Part shown: positions 1-5,903 of the stretch, in pieces
How positions within the stretch are numbered: the first letter of the stretch is position 1
Layout: each line of letters starts with the position of its first letter
DNA from: Thermoplasmata archaeon
Lineage (GTDB): Archaea > Thermoplasmatota > Thermoplasmata > Thermoplasmatales > Thermoplasmataceae
Direction: 5' to 3'
Assembly: GCA_021797055.1 (NCBI GenBank)
Contig: JAKAAI010000084.1
Location: forward strand, 1 to 7,577
Length of the DNA: 7,577 bases
The notes under the pieces: generated by a model
Databases searched by the model: none
Told to the model about the DNA's origin: nothing
The model's input: the letters and a program-made list of their open reading frames with translations, nothing else
Translations under genes and position numbers: made by a program

Positions 1-214
1 GGCGGAAAGGAACGAGATCAGGGAAATAATTTCAGGATTGGAGGAGAAGCATCCAGGGACAGCATACGCAATCGCCAAATTCGGTGAAGAGGTAAAGAAA
101 TCTCTTGCTCCAACAGGCAGCTACGCCAATCTTGGAAAATGCAGAATTTGTGGTACCTCAACCACATCAGATATCTGCTCTGTGTGCAGAAACCTGAAAC
201 AGATAACAGCCTGA
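1..214 (+). CDS. ncsA: tRNA 2-thiolation enzyme NcsA/TtuA (Ncs6/CTU1 family), C-terminus only
   Basis: This is a partial gene: the reading frame enters from the left edge (first full codon at base 2) and ends at TGA 212-214, giving 70 residues. It contains LEEKHPGTAYAI, then a C-terminal zinc-finger-like segment with two pairs of cysteines (CRIC and, 14 residues further on, CSVC). That arrangement is typical of the tail of archaeal NcsA/TtuA proteins. The family adenylates wobble U34 or U54 of tRNAs and inserts sulfur from a ubiquitin-like SAMP/TtuB donor; it acts in the cytoplasm. The PP-loop ATPase core lies outside the window, so the assignment rests on the tail alone. A related TtcA-type enzyme is the main alternative. 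The tRNA gene downstream is probably transcribed separately, since it has its own box A. Confidence 0.75.
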   Translation, partial: AERNEIREIISGLEEKHPGTAYAIAKFGEEVKKSLAPTGSYANLGKCRICGTSTTSDICSVCRNLKQITA

Positions 215-373
215 GATTCCTTTTAAGCTAATAATAACCCGATATATTGCCATCGTTTTGGCAGAAACCATTATTCCATTTCAAATTATTTGAACAATCG
301 GTGAACTTTCCAAATCCGGTTGAATAAATATCAAATCTTATGGAAACCCTGGCAAACAATTTTCTGCAAAATG

Positions 374-385
374 TTTATTATAAAA
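374..385 (+). promoter_or_regulatory. Box A (TATA) of the tRNA-Ile gene
   Basis: The run TTTATTATAAAA sits about 28-39 bases before the first base of the mature tRNA. This is where an archaeal TATA-binding-protein site is expected for a tRNA transcript with a short 5' leader. It is recognised by position and composition only. Confidence 0.5.
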
Positions 386-412
386 TCACCTATTCGCTTA
401 TTCCGTAATTAA

Positions 413-487
413 GGGGTTGTAGCTTAGCTTGGTTTGAGCACCCGGCTGATAACCGGGAGGTCACCGGTTCAAATCCGGTCAACCCCA
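413..487 (+). tRNA. tRNA-Ile, anticodon GAU
   Basis: All arms fold. The acceptor GGGGTTG (413-419) pairs perfectly with CAACCCC (480-486), with discriminator A487. The D-stem is GCTT/GAGC. The anticodon stem CCCGG/CCGGG encloses loop CTGATAA, with anticodon GAT at 448-450. The T-stem ACCGG/CCGGT encloses loop TTCAAAT. There is no intron, and CCA is not encoded because ATTT follows the acceptor stem, as is usual in archaea. GAU reads the isoleucine codons AUC and AUU. tRNA genes are common integration sites, and the stretch downstream of this one is gene-poor and contains broken genes. Confidence 0.97.
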
Positions 488-998
488 TTTAGAAATGTAA
501 GTAAATTCCATTATAAAGCGCATGAGTAGGAAGTTGTGTAATCATTTAGATGAATACTAATCTCAGTGGTTTTCTAACCTATCCAAGAAGCATTTTGTTA
601 GGTTTGTAATATCTTTCTTCTTCTCTTTATGTTGTTTCCATTTTAGCTTTTATGCTTTCCGATACCTTTTTGTTTCCGCGTTTTGTCCGACTTCTCTATA
701 CTATAGCCTGAATCGATTTAGTCATGCTCATAAGAAGACAGTTTTATTCAAGAGCAATCTCAACTGCTCACAAAGCAATATCTAAAAAGACAACGCTTGT
801 TATTATCGTACAAACAAACACAAGACTTGTTATATGGATACCGTTCCTGACCGTACAGGCGTTCCAAGCACCAAGAAGGTCAACTAAGAAGCCAATCCAT
901 TCTCATAATAGGGGACCAAACCAATAGGGTAAATCAACATTCACTATCTGATGCAGCACATGATCTATGTCGCATTCAAATTCTAAAATACTAGTACA
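488..998. other. Gene-poor AT-rich stretch after the tRNA
   Basis: I see no supported gene in these roughly 500 bases. Short open frames exist, for example 724-927 on the plus strand and one ending at 903 on the minus strand. Their translations show no family motif, no ribosome site and no promoter at the right distance. One plus-strand frame around 783-910 reads MDTVPDRTGVPSTKKVN, a stop, then EANPF. This is faintly like a decayed membrane-protein family signature, but it is too weak to call. No hairpin of note, tandem repeat or CRISPR-like array was seen. Confidence 0.6.
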
Positions 999-1008
999 TT
1001 TATATAAT
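999..1008 (+). promoter_or_regulatory. TATA box upstream of the signal-peptide frame
   Basis: TTTATATAAT lies 19-28 bases before the ATG at 1027. This spacing predicts a leaderless or near-leaderless mRNA beginning at that ATG. No comparable box precedes the ATG at 1203, so the promoter points to 1027 as the true start of the secreted protein. Confidence 0.6.
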
Positions 1009-1026
1009 ACGAAGAATTGATGATTT

Positions 1027-1206
1027 ATGGCGAAGTACAAGAAATTTTTGGTTGGTTTTAGTATTGTTGTACTTGTACTATTCCTTTCTATGGCCATCCA
1101 GCCGGTGACTACCCAAAGTAGTAATACGGCGAACGAAATAGAATCAAAGCAGATAAGTCATAGCAAGATTCCCTCGACACTAAGTGGGTTAGACTCGCGT
1201 TCATGA
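1027..1206 (+). CDS. Signal-peptide fragment (59 aa) of a frameshifted secreted protein
   Basis: ATG 1027 opens a 59-codon frame that ends at TGA 1204-1206. Its N-terminus is a classic secretion signal: lysines at positions 3, 5 and 6, a hydrophobic core at about 7-24 (FLVGFSIVVLVLFLSMA), then a polar Ser/Thr/Asn-rich stretch. The stop overlaps the ATG of the next frame as ATGA. A TATA box sits at leaderless distance. The next frame (from 1203) lacks a signal peptide but has extracellular traits, and it is open upstream back to 1164. The simplest reading is therefore that both frames were one gene of about 360 codons, broken by a one-base loss (or two-base gain) between about 1164 and 1203. 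The alternative is a genuine short secreted peptide translationally coupled to the next gene. I see no slippery heptamer that would suggest programmed frameshifting. Confidence 0.6.
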   Translation: MAKYKKFLVGFSIVVLVLFLSMAIQPVTTQSSNTANEIESKQISHSKIPSTLSGLDSRS

Positions 1207-2108
1207 GTGATTTCCATAACTGGGATAAAGCCACTCATGTCCCAATTCCTACGAGTAATAGTAGCCGCGAGAGTACACTGAAAGAATTTCTGAAAAATAG
1301 TCCTCATGCTAGTGTGTTGTTTCAAAGAATAACTGTACTTGAAAAACAGAACTTCGCTCTGAAATCTCCGCCAAATACGTCTTTCGAAAACTATATCATT
1401 GATCATGGTACTTCTACAGTTACTGGAGTTAAGCATTATAGTGTCAATGGTAATGATTACACTGTTACTCTGGTCACTTACTCGCTGAAACAAAAAAACA
1501 CATCTTATATTGTGAAGGCTGCAATCTTAAATTTGCCAAATGGATCACATTTTGTTGATCCTCTTGCACAGGTGCAGATAGATTATCTGACTTTCTGGTT
1601 CTTTGGAACAGTTACATATGGTGAGGTGGACTATATATTTCAGCAATATTTCTACAATGCCATATCCTATGTTGGATTCAGTTACAATGAAGCGTATGCT
1701 TACAAAATGGAGGCAGCAGCTGTTTCGCTTGGAGTAATTGGTGGAGATGTGATTACATTTGTCGCAGGATTGGTGATCAATTCAGTCAATCTAATGGCTG
1801 GTGCTGTGACTATTGCCTGGGATGATATTGACCTTTATCTACTTTCAAGTGATGTAAACTCCGCTTATGCGGCTGATCAATCCGCTGGCGTCCTAAACAC
1901 AGCGCTGCAGAATGACTACATCTATGACGGTTTTGCGGGATTTGGTACTAACGGTTGGGGACTACATGTATTTATAATGGGCAAAGGATGGGTCAATGCA
2001 CTTTATCCACTAACTCTTAGCGGTGTGATGTCTCCCTACATTTCTATGGTTTGTCATGATTTTCTAAATGAATATGGGCCATACTACGTTTGGGTTGGAC
2101 TGTATTAG
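1203..2108 (+). CDS. Body of a secreted/extracellular protein of unknown family, glycine-rich hydrophobic segment
   Basis: I do not recognise the family. The 301 residues from ATG 1203 fall in three parts. Residues 1-115 are polar, with four N-glycosylation-type sequons (Asn19, 58, 99 and 113). Residues 120-168 are rich in aromatic residues. Residues about 171-206 form a long hydrophobic, Gly/Ala-rich segment (VIGGDVITFVAGLV within it). The tail is rich in Tyr, Trp and Gly and holds the only cysteine (Cys284). Sequons, aromatic content and near-absence of cysteine suit an exported archaeal protein, yet this frame has no signal peptide; that lies in the preceding overlapping frame. The frame is open upstream to 1164 and encodes DTKWVRLAF just before the Met, so the coding region probably starts before 1203 in an intact copy. 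The small membrane protein follows 27 bases later in the same apparent transcript. A membrane-active toxin is one speculative idea; a surface protein is equally possible. Confidence 0.6.
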   Translation: MSDFHNWDKATHVPIPTSNSSRESTLKEFLKNSPHASVLFQRITVLEKQNFALKSPPNTSFENYIIDHGTSTVTGVKHYSVNGNDYTVTLVTYSLKQKNTSYIVKAAILNLPNGSHFVDPLAQVQIDYLTFWFFGTVTYGEVDYIFQQYFYNAISYVGFSYNEAYAYKMEAAAVSLGVIGGDVITFVAGLVINSVNLMAGAVTIAWDDIDLYLLSSDVNSAYAADQSAGVLNTALQNDYIYDGFAGFGTNGWGLHVFIMGKGWVNALYPLTLSGVMSPYISMVCHDFLNEYGPYYVWVGLY

Positions 2109-2135
2109 TGAGGGAAACGGGTAAGTGAGTTTAGA

Positions 2136-2489
2136 ATGAACTTTTTCTTTATTTTATTTTTTGTAACGATGATAGCTTTAACATTATCATCAATCATCGT
2201 TCTATTCATGTCTGTCCGCGTCAAAAGAGCTAACAGCAGGAGAGCCTTAAATATACAGTTATTCAAGGTGTCTGGGTATATTACAATCTTAACTGCGGCC
2301 GGGGCACTTCTCTATTTATTCCTCTATCTGGAAACTACTATATTCGGTCAGGCAGAAGTTTGGTATGGAGTGTTATATCTTATTCTAGTGTTTTTCACTG
2401 GAGGTATATTTTTTTCGGTTCGTTTAATGTTCAATCTAAGAGGAGTGAACTTGTTTTTCATTCCCAGGGAAGAGAATGAAAAAAGATAG
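2136..2489 (+). CDS. Small three-helix membrane protein of unknown function
   Basis: The 117 residues show three hydrophobic segments, at about 2-26, 45-67 and 75-99. They are joined by a strongly basic loop (RVKRANSRR, 28-36) and a short loop containing Glu66 and Glu74, and the protein ends in a charged tail (REENEKR). I recognise no family. The basic first loop suggests that it faces the cytoplasm, with the N-terminus outside, by the positive-inside rule. The gene starts 27 bases after the secreted-protein frame, has a weak GTGAG ribosome site upstream and no separate TATA box, and is followed by a poly-T terminator. It is therefore probably co-transcribed with its upstream neighbour. A small membrane protein next to a secreted protein is compatible with an immunity, anchoring or export-helper role, but nothing in the sequence proves any of these. 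Confidence 0.7.
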   Translation: MNFFFILFFVTMIALTLSSIIVLFMSVRVKRANSRRALNIQLFKVSGYITILTAAGALLYLFLYLETTIFGQAEVWYGVLYLILVFFTGGIFFSVRLMFNLRGVNLFFIPREENEKR

Positions 2490-2505
2490 AATAAAGACCA
2501 CTCCA

Positions 2506-2516
2506 TTTTTATTTTT
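2506..2516 (+). terminator. Poly-T terminator of the secreted-protein/membrane-protein unit
   Basis: TTTTTATTTTT begins 17 bases after the stop of the membrane-protein gene. Archaeal RNA polymerase terminates at such T runs without needing a hairpin, and none is visible here. Confidence 0.55.
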
Positions 2517-2696
2517 ACAATACTGAACGGCATTTGTATAAAACTTAATCACAAGAACACTTTTCAGTGGTTTGAGAGAAAAGATCCTTTAATATTATAT
2601 CTGATTAACTCCATCCACTGATAGGGGTTAGACCAATAAATCAAATTGCTTTGTAATATGTTTGGTTAATGCATTTTCTCATTGATATTTTTTCTA

Positions 2697-3098
2697 TCAA
2701 TTACCCGTAAGTACGGTCTCTTCTTGAACGAAACAAATTTTATTCCCAAATGGATCTTTCATGTAGAATTAAGTTTCTCCCCAGGGCCTTGTTCCAATCT
2801 CATCTAAAATAACAGCTCCCAACCGCTGTGCTCTTTTGAATACATCATTGAGATTCTTTACTGAGAAATATATGTGATCTGGATTTGGAGAAAGATCGAA
2901 TTGGTCGCCATCACTCCTTGGGTCAAAACAGGCAAGTATTGTACCGCCGCACTGGAAGTAGTGCCTTCCAGGGGAAACCCTTTTCCCTTCCATGTTAAGT
3001 AATGAGGAGTAAAATTTCTGGGCCATTTCTATATTATTTACAGGAAGTATAACTCTGAACAGTCTAGGCGTATAAGCATCTGGGTCGGTAGAAGACAT
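2697..3098 (-). pseudogene. VOC-family (glyoxalase/bleomycin-resistance-like) protein, interrupted by an in-frame TAA
   Basis: The minus-strand frame encodes a VOC-superfamily protein: PRLFRVILPVNN near the start, GRHYFQCGGTILACFDPR in the middle, then PNPDHIYFSV and RPWGET. It stops at TAA (2769-2771), but the same frame continues beyond that codon for 23 residues with the expected family ending (FYMKDPFGNKICF...) to TGA 2697-2699. Relatives usually read Trp-Gly-Glu-x-x-Phe-Tyr here, so a single TTA-to-TAA change would explain the break. The product would lose its last beta strands, including part of the metal or substrate pocket. I prefer the start at 3098 (MSSTD) because an AATATT-type TATA box lies about 28 bases upstream; an in-frame ATG at 3152 would add 18 residues unlike the family. 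VOC proteins are metal-dependent lyases, dioxygenases or drug-binding proteins; the substrate is unknown. Confidence 0.8.
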
Positions 3099-3120
3099 TA
3101 AATAGTAATCTATTTGCACT

Positions 3121-3132
3121 GATAATATTTTT
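3121..3132 (-). promoter_or_regulatory. TATA box of the VOC gene
   Basis: On the minus strand AAAAATATTATC lies about 23-34 bases before the ATG at 3098. That fits a leaderless mRNA and supports the shorter start over the ATG at 3152. Confidence 0.45.
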
Positions 3133-3208
3133 GTTTTTTGAACTTGTTGCATTTCGGTTACGAATACTGGTGATCTTAGTAAGATGTTATGAGAAGTCCT
3201 TTTTTTTC

Positions 3209-3414
3209 TTAAATGTGCTCTTGCATGACCATGACTATAGTATGCCCGTTCTGAATTTTTTTCTCACTTGCACCCAGAGAGTTTAGCCTTTCAACAAACA
3301 GATAGATTGAATTTCATACACCCAGACATCTTCAGCTCTTGAAATAGTATTTTTAATAGTACCATCAAGCAACCAGAAGTTAACATGGTTCAGGTGTGGA
3401 ATTATTTTTATCAT
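3209..3414 (-). pseudogene. Possible decayed coding remnant of unknown family
   Basis: A 43-codon frame starts at ATG 3414 on the minus strand, directly after an AAGG ribosome-site-like run, and ends at TAA 3283-3285. It reads like real protein (HVNFWLLDGTIKNTISRAED, then VWVYEIQSI). In a shifted frame, overlapping its end, the minus strand continues with FVERLNSLGASEKKIQNGHT and then IVMVMQEHI before another stop (3209-3211). Together they could be about 70 residues of one gene broken by a frameshift. I cannot name the family, and chance open frames in AT-rich DNA remain a serious alternative. No protein need be made from it now. Confidence 0.3.
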
Positions 3415-3448
3415 CCTTTATGTAGGGTGAAGAAAACAATAGACTCGA

Positions 3449-3460
3449 TTTTATAATAAT
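3449..3460 (+). promoter_or_regulatory. TATA box upstream of the thiolase/DUF35 operon
   Basis: TTTTATAATAAT lies about 39-50 bases before ATG 3499, which predicts a leader of roughly 15-25 bases. The leader ends in TAGGA directly against the ATG. The core is nearly symmetric (TTATAATAA), so it could also serve the minus-strand frame that starts at 3414. Confidence 0.45.
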
Positions 3461-3498
3461 TCGCAACTTACTTTAACTGTTTTCATATTCTATTAGGA

Positions 3499-4641
3499 AT
3501 GACCTCTATCGCAGGGTTTGGGATGACTAGGTTCGGTAAGAGGGAAGAGGATCTAATATCACTTGCGGTTGAGAGTTCACGGGACATTTCTGCAAGATAC
3601 TCTGATTCTATAGATCTTGTGATAGTCTCCAATTCCTATGGCGGTGAATACACTGGTTTATCAGGTTTATCAGATCATATCTGCTCATCCCTTTCTATCG
3701 AAGAGACACCATCCCTTAGGATAGACAATACAAGCGGAAGCGGCGGTTCAGCAATATATATAGCAAATTCCATGATAGAAAGTGGAGATTTTAACACTAT
3801 CCTAATTATTGGCGCTGAAAAGATGACTTCTGTACCATCAAGAAGGTCGACTTCCATAATTGCTTCATTGCTTTCCGAACGTGAGAGAAAATCCGGACTT
3901 ACTTTACCCTCCCTCGCAGCATTCATGGCAAAAATTTACATGCGAGAATACGACGTGGGAATGGAAAGTATCTCATCTGTCGCTGTGAAGAATCATAGAA
4001 ATGGAGCAATGAACCCGTACGCTCACTTCCAGAAGCCTGTTGAATTATCAGAAATAATGAGATCAAAGATGATAGCAGACCCACTCAGAATATACGATTT
4101 CTGCCCGGTTAGTGACGGAGCTGCATCCCTGATCCTGACTCGTGATGATATGGTTCAGTCGTTTACTGGAAAGGCTGTAAAAATAAGTTCTATTGCTTCA
4201 TCTTCATCCAACCCGGTAATATCCGAAAGGAAATCTTTTCTTGAAATTGATTGCGTGAAGGGAGCCTCCGACAAAGTATTCAAAGAATCCGGTCTCGAGA
4301 GAAAAGACGTAGACTTTGCAGAATTGCACGATATGTCTACAATCCTGGAAATAGTTGAAAGCGAGAACATAGGCTTTTTTGAAAGAGGTTCAGGGCACAG
4401 GGCATTGCTTGACGGATACACAGAAATTTCCGGAGGACTCCCGATCAATCCAAGCGGCGGACTGAACTCAAAAGGCCATCCAATTGGCGCAACAGGGATC
4501 GCACAGGCATGCGAGATATTCCAGCAGATAAACGGTCTCGCTGGCGCAAGACAGGTTAAGAAGCATGATGTTGGCTTTACTCTGAACATGGCAGGCTTTG
4601 GAAACAATGCTGTGGCAGCTATTTACGAGGCGTTTCCATGA
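3499..4641 (+). CDS. Thiolase-fold protein (SCP2/archaeal acetyl-CoA acetyltransferase-like) with Ser at the nucleophile position
   Basis: The 380 residues span a full archaeal thiolase-like protein, from ITS-type start IAGFGMTRFGKR to the C-terminal AGFGNNAVAAI. Conserved features include a His-Asp pair (His277-Asp278) followed by an amphipathic helix, NPSGGL, and GHPIGATG (His327). Family members condense two acetyl-CoA molecules, or act as SCPx/Ltp2-type carbon-carbon lyases, in the cytoplasm. At the position of the usual nucleophilic Cys (ENACASG-like loop) this protein reads DNTSGSGG, so Ser79 appears to replace Cys. The usual NVGGSG near the C-terminus is also altered, to NMAGFG. It may therefore not be a classical thiolase. 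Its stop overlaps the start of the DUF35 gene (ATGA), which signals translational coupling and a complex, as in archaeal thiolase-DUF35-HMG-CoA synthase and Ltp2-ChsH2. No HMG-CoA synthase gene is in view. Family certain; reaction uncertain. Confidence 0.88.
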   Translation: MTSIAGFGMTRFGKREEDLISLAVESSRDISARYSDSIDLVIVSNSYGGEYTGLSGLSDHICSSLSIEETPSLRIDNTSGSGGSAIYIANSMIESGDFNTILIIGAEKMTSVPSRRSTSIIASLLSERERKSGLTLPSLAAFMAKIYMREYDVGMESISSVAVKNHRNGAMNPYAHFQKPVELSEIMRSKMIADPLRIYDFCPVSDGAASLILTRDDMVQSFTGKAVKISSIASSSSNPVISERKSFLEIDCVKGASDKVFKESGLERKDVDFAELHDMSTILEIVESENIGFFERGSGHRALLDGYTEISGGLPINPSGGLNSKGHPIGATGIAQACEIFQQINGLAGARQVKKHDVGFTLNMAGFGNNAVAAIYEAFP

Positions 4642-4937
4642 TACTATACAGATGTGAAGATTGTTCCACTTCGTTTTTGGAAAAAAGAAAAAGATGCTAT
4701 AACTGTCGATCTGAACGTTTAAAGGAATATGAAGCATCGTCCGGTGTGGTAAAGGATACCGTGCAGCTGTTTGCTACACCTGATAATTTGCCTGAAAAAT
4801 ATTACATTTTGCTGGTCGAGTCTGAAGGAATTTCCTTTTTCTGCAGATCGCGGGTATATATTCGGGAAGGCGAGAAGGTATCAGTGAAGGAGGATGCCAA
4901 CTCTATAAGTTGCGAGCCACAAAGGAACCAGCTTTAA
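4638..4937 (+). CDS. DUF35 zinc-ribbon/OB-fold partner of the thiolase-like protein
   Basis: The 99-residue protein starts with a rubredoxin-like zinc ribbon (Cys6-x2-Cys9 and Cys20-x2-Cys23). The small beta-rich OB-fold domain after it runs to about residue 85 and contains GEKVSV, typical of DUF35/ChsH2-type proteins. It is on the short side for the family, which is often around 120-140 residues. The start ATG overlaps the TGA of the thiolase gene by four bases (ATGA), so the two are co-translated. In known systems DUF35 proteins bind thiolase-fold enzymes and shape the acyl-CoA channel or pass intermediates between subunits; the same role is inferred here. The gene converges with the aldo/keto reductase gene, and no clear terminator is seen in the 52 bases between them. 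Confidence 0.85.
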   Translation: MILYRCEDCSTSFLEKRKRCYNCRSERLKEYEASSGVVKDTVQLFATPDNLPEKYYILLVESEGISFFCRSRVYIREGEKVSVKEDANSISCEPQRNQL

Positions 4938-4989
4938 TGATATAAACTGCGATCTCCGGATAGAATTCCATAATTGAACATTTCTCGCT

Positions 4990-5808
4990 TTATGCCTTCC
5001 TTAATTCATTTATTTCATTCTGATCCAAATGAAGTTTAATTGATTCTACGATATCATCAATATGTGCCTTTTTAACTGCCTTTGGTATTGGCAGACTATC
5101 CTCCATCAGAAACCTCAGTATCACCTGTGCCTCTGAAACTCCATGCTTTTCCGCGATTCTCAAAATACATTCATCTCTCGGTATATTCCCTTTTGAAAGT
5201 GGGGAATATGCTATTATGTTTATGCCATGCTTCTTGCAGAATGATATTGTGGATTCAGCTTCCTTCTGATTAGTATAATTATATTCTATCTCGTCCGCGA
5301 GAATATTGGACTTTCCAGAAATTTCAATAGATTTCTCCAAAAGATCTGGGCCAAAGTTGCTTACCCCGATATGACTTGTAAGACCATTATCTTTCAAATA
5401 AAGCATGGCATTCAGGCTCTCTTCGAGAGGTACCGAATTACTTGGCCAGTGGATTAGGTATAGATCCAGGTAGTCTGTATCCAGTCTTTTAATGCTTTCC
5501 CTGGCGGATTTTATCAGATCATCTCTTTTCAAATGATCCGGCCAGACTTTTGATATGATAAACAGCTTCTCCCGGTCAAATTTCTTGATTGCCTTACCTA
5601 CGATCTCCTCCGAATGACCTGCCGCATACATTTCTGCTGTATCTATAACGTTTATTCCTTTTGAAATGGCATATTCTATGGATATTATCTCAGACTCATC
5701 GTTTTTATTGACAGCGGTACTCTTTCCACCGATCCCCCATGTTCCTATACCAACCGGAAATACACTCTTTTTGCCTAGGTTTTTGATCATATCAATGCGA
5801 CAAGACAT
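4990..5808 (-). CDS. Aldo/keto reductase family oxidoreductase
   Basis: The 272-residue protein has the complete aldo/keto reductase tetrad: Asp56 and Tyr61 (DTAEMY), Lys87 (ISKVW) and His120 (LIHWP). It also has GVSNFG, YSPLSKG and a C-terminal IPKAVKKAHIDDI segment that normally contacts the 2'-phosphate of NADPH. These soluble (beta/alpha)8-barrel enzymes reduce aldehydes or ketones to alcohols with NAD(P)H; the substrate cannot be read from the sequence. Length is normal for short prokaryotic members. The start at 5808 has a TTTAAA box about 29 bases upstream. An in-frame Met at codon 7 (5790) sits about 30 bases from an AAATAAATAATA run and is a plausible alternative start. The gene is divergent from the AsnB-like gene and convergent with DUF35. 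Confidence 0.92.
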   Translation of the reverse strand: MSCRIDMIKNLGKKSVFPVGIGTWGIGGKSTAVNKNDESEIISIEYAISKGINVIDTAEMYAAGHSEEIVGKAIKKFDREKLFIISKVWPDHLKRDDLIKSARESIKRLDTDYLDLYLIHWPSNSVPLEESLNAMLYLKDNGLTSHIGVSNFGPDLLEKSIEISGKSNILADEIEYNYTNQKEAESTISFCKKHGINIIAYSPLSKGNIPRDECILRIAEKHGVSEAQVILRFLMEDSLPIPKAVKKAHIDDIVESIKLHLDQNEINELRKA

Positions 5809-5833
5809 CTAATCTATTATTTATTTTCAGGCA

Positions 5834-5841
5834 ATTTAAAT
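5834..5841 (-). promoter_or_regulatory. TATA box of the aldo/keto reductase gene
   Basis: On the minus strand ATTTAAATT-like sequence lies about 26-33 bases upstream of ATG 5808, the spacing of a leaderless transcript. A second AT-rich run (5815-5826) could serve the alternative start at 5790. Confidence 0.4.
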
Positions 5842-5870
5842 CGAAACTTAATCTATTTTTCGATTAATGT

Positions 5871-5880
5871 TTTTAATATT
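5871..5880 (+). promoter_or_regulatory. TATA box of the AsnB-like gene
   Basis: TTTTAATATT lies 24-33 bases before ATG 5904. With the minus-strand box at 5834-5841 it makes a compact divergent promoter region of about 95 bases. Confidence 0.5.
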
Positions 5881-5903
5881 CTCACAAATCTCCTGATGGA
5901 TAC

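Noticed and set aside
311..320. Ten-base copy of the tRNA T-arm sequence (CAAATCCGGT, also at 470-479), as a possible attachment-site duplicate
   Set aside because: It is only ten bases long, lies 150 bases upstream of the tRNA and does not extend into the acceptor stem, so chance is likely.
783..910. Plus-strand frame with DRTGVPSTKKVN, a stop, then EANPF, faintly like an archaeal membrane-protein signature
   Set aside because: The match is five to six residues, an internal stop intervenes and nothing conserved follows; probably coincidence.
724..927. 67-codon open frame on the plus strand
   Set aside because: It has no promoter or ribosome site at a fitting distance and no family motif, and its composition is unlike the neighbouring proteins.
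903..1097. 64-codon minus-strand open frame
   Set aside because: It overlaps the promoter and signal peptide of the secreted protein on the other strand and shows no family features.
2564..2621. Inverted repeat TCAGTGG/CCACTGA as a mobile-element end
   Set aside because: It is seven bases with a spacer of more than 40, no transposase is nearby and no target-site duplication is seen.
2682..2700. Perfect six-base inverted repeat TTGATA/TATCAA around a T-rich loop, as a terminator
   Set aside because: The stem is short and AT-only, and the T run is in the loop on the wrong strand for the VOC gene, so it is weak as a terminator.
4155..4607. 150-codon minus-strand open frame inside the thiolase gene
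   Set aside because: It is antisense to a clearly conserved gene and has no family features; a shadow frame.
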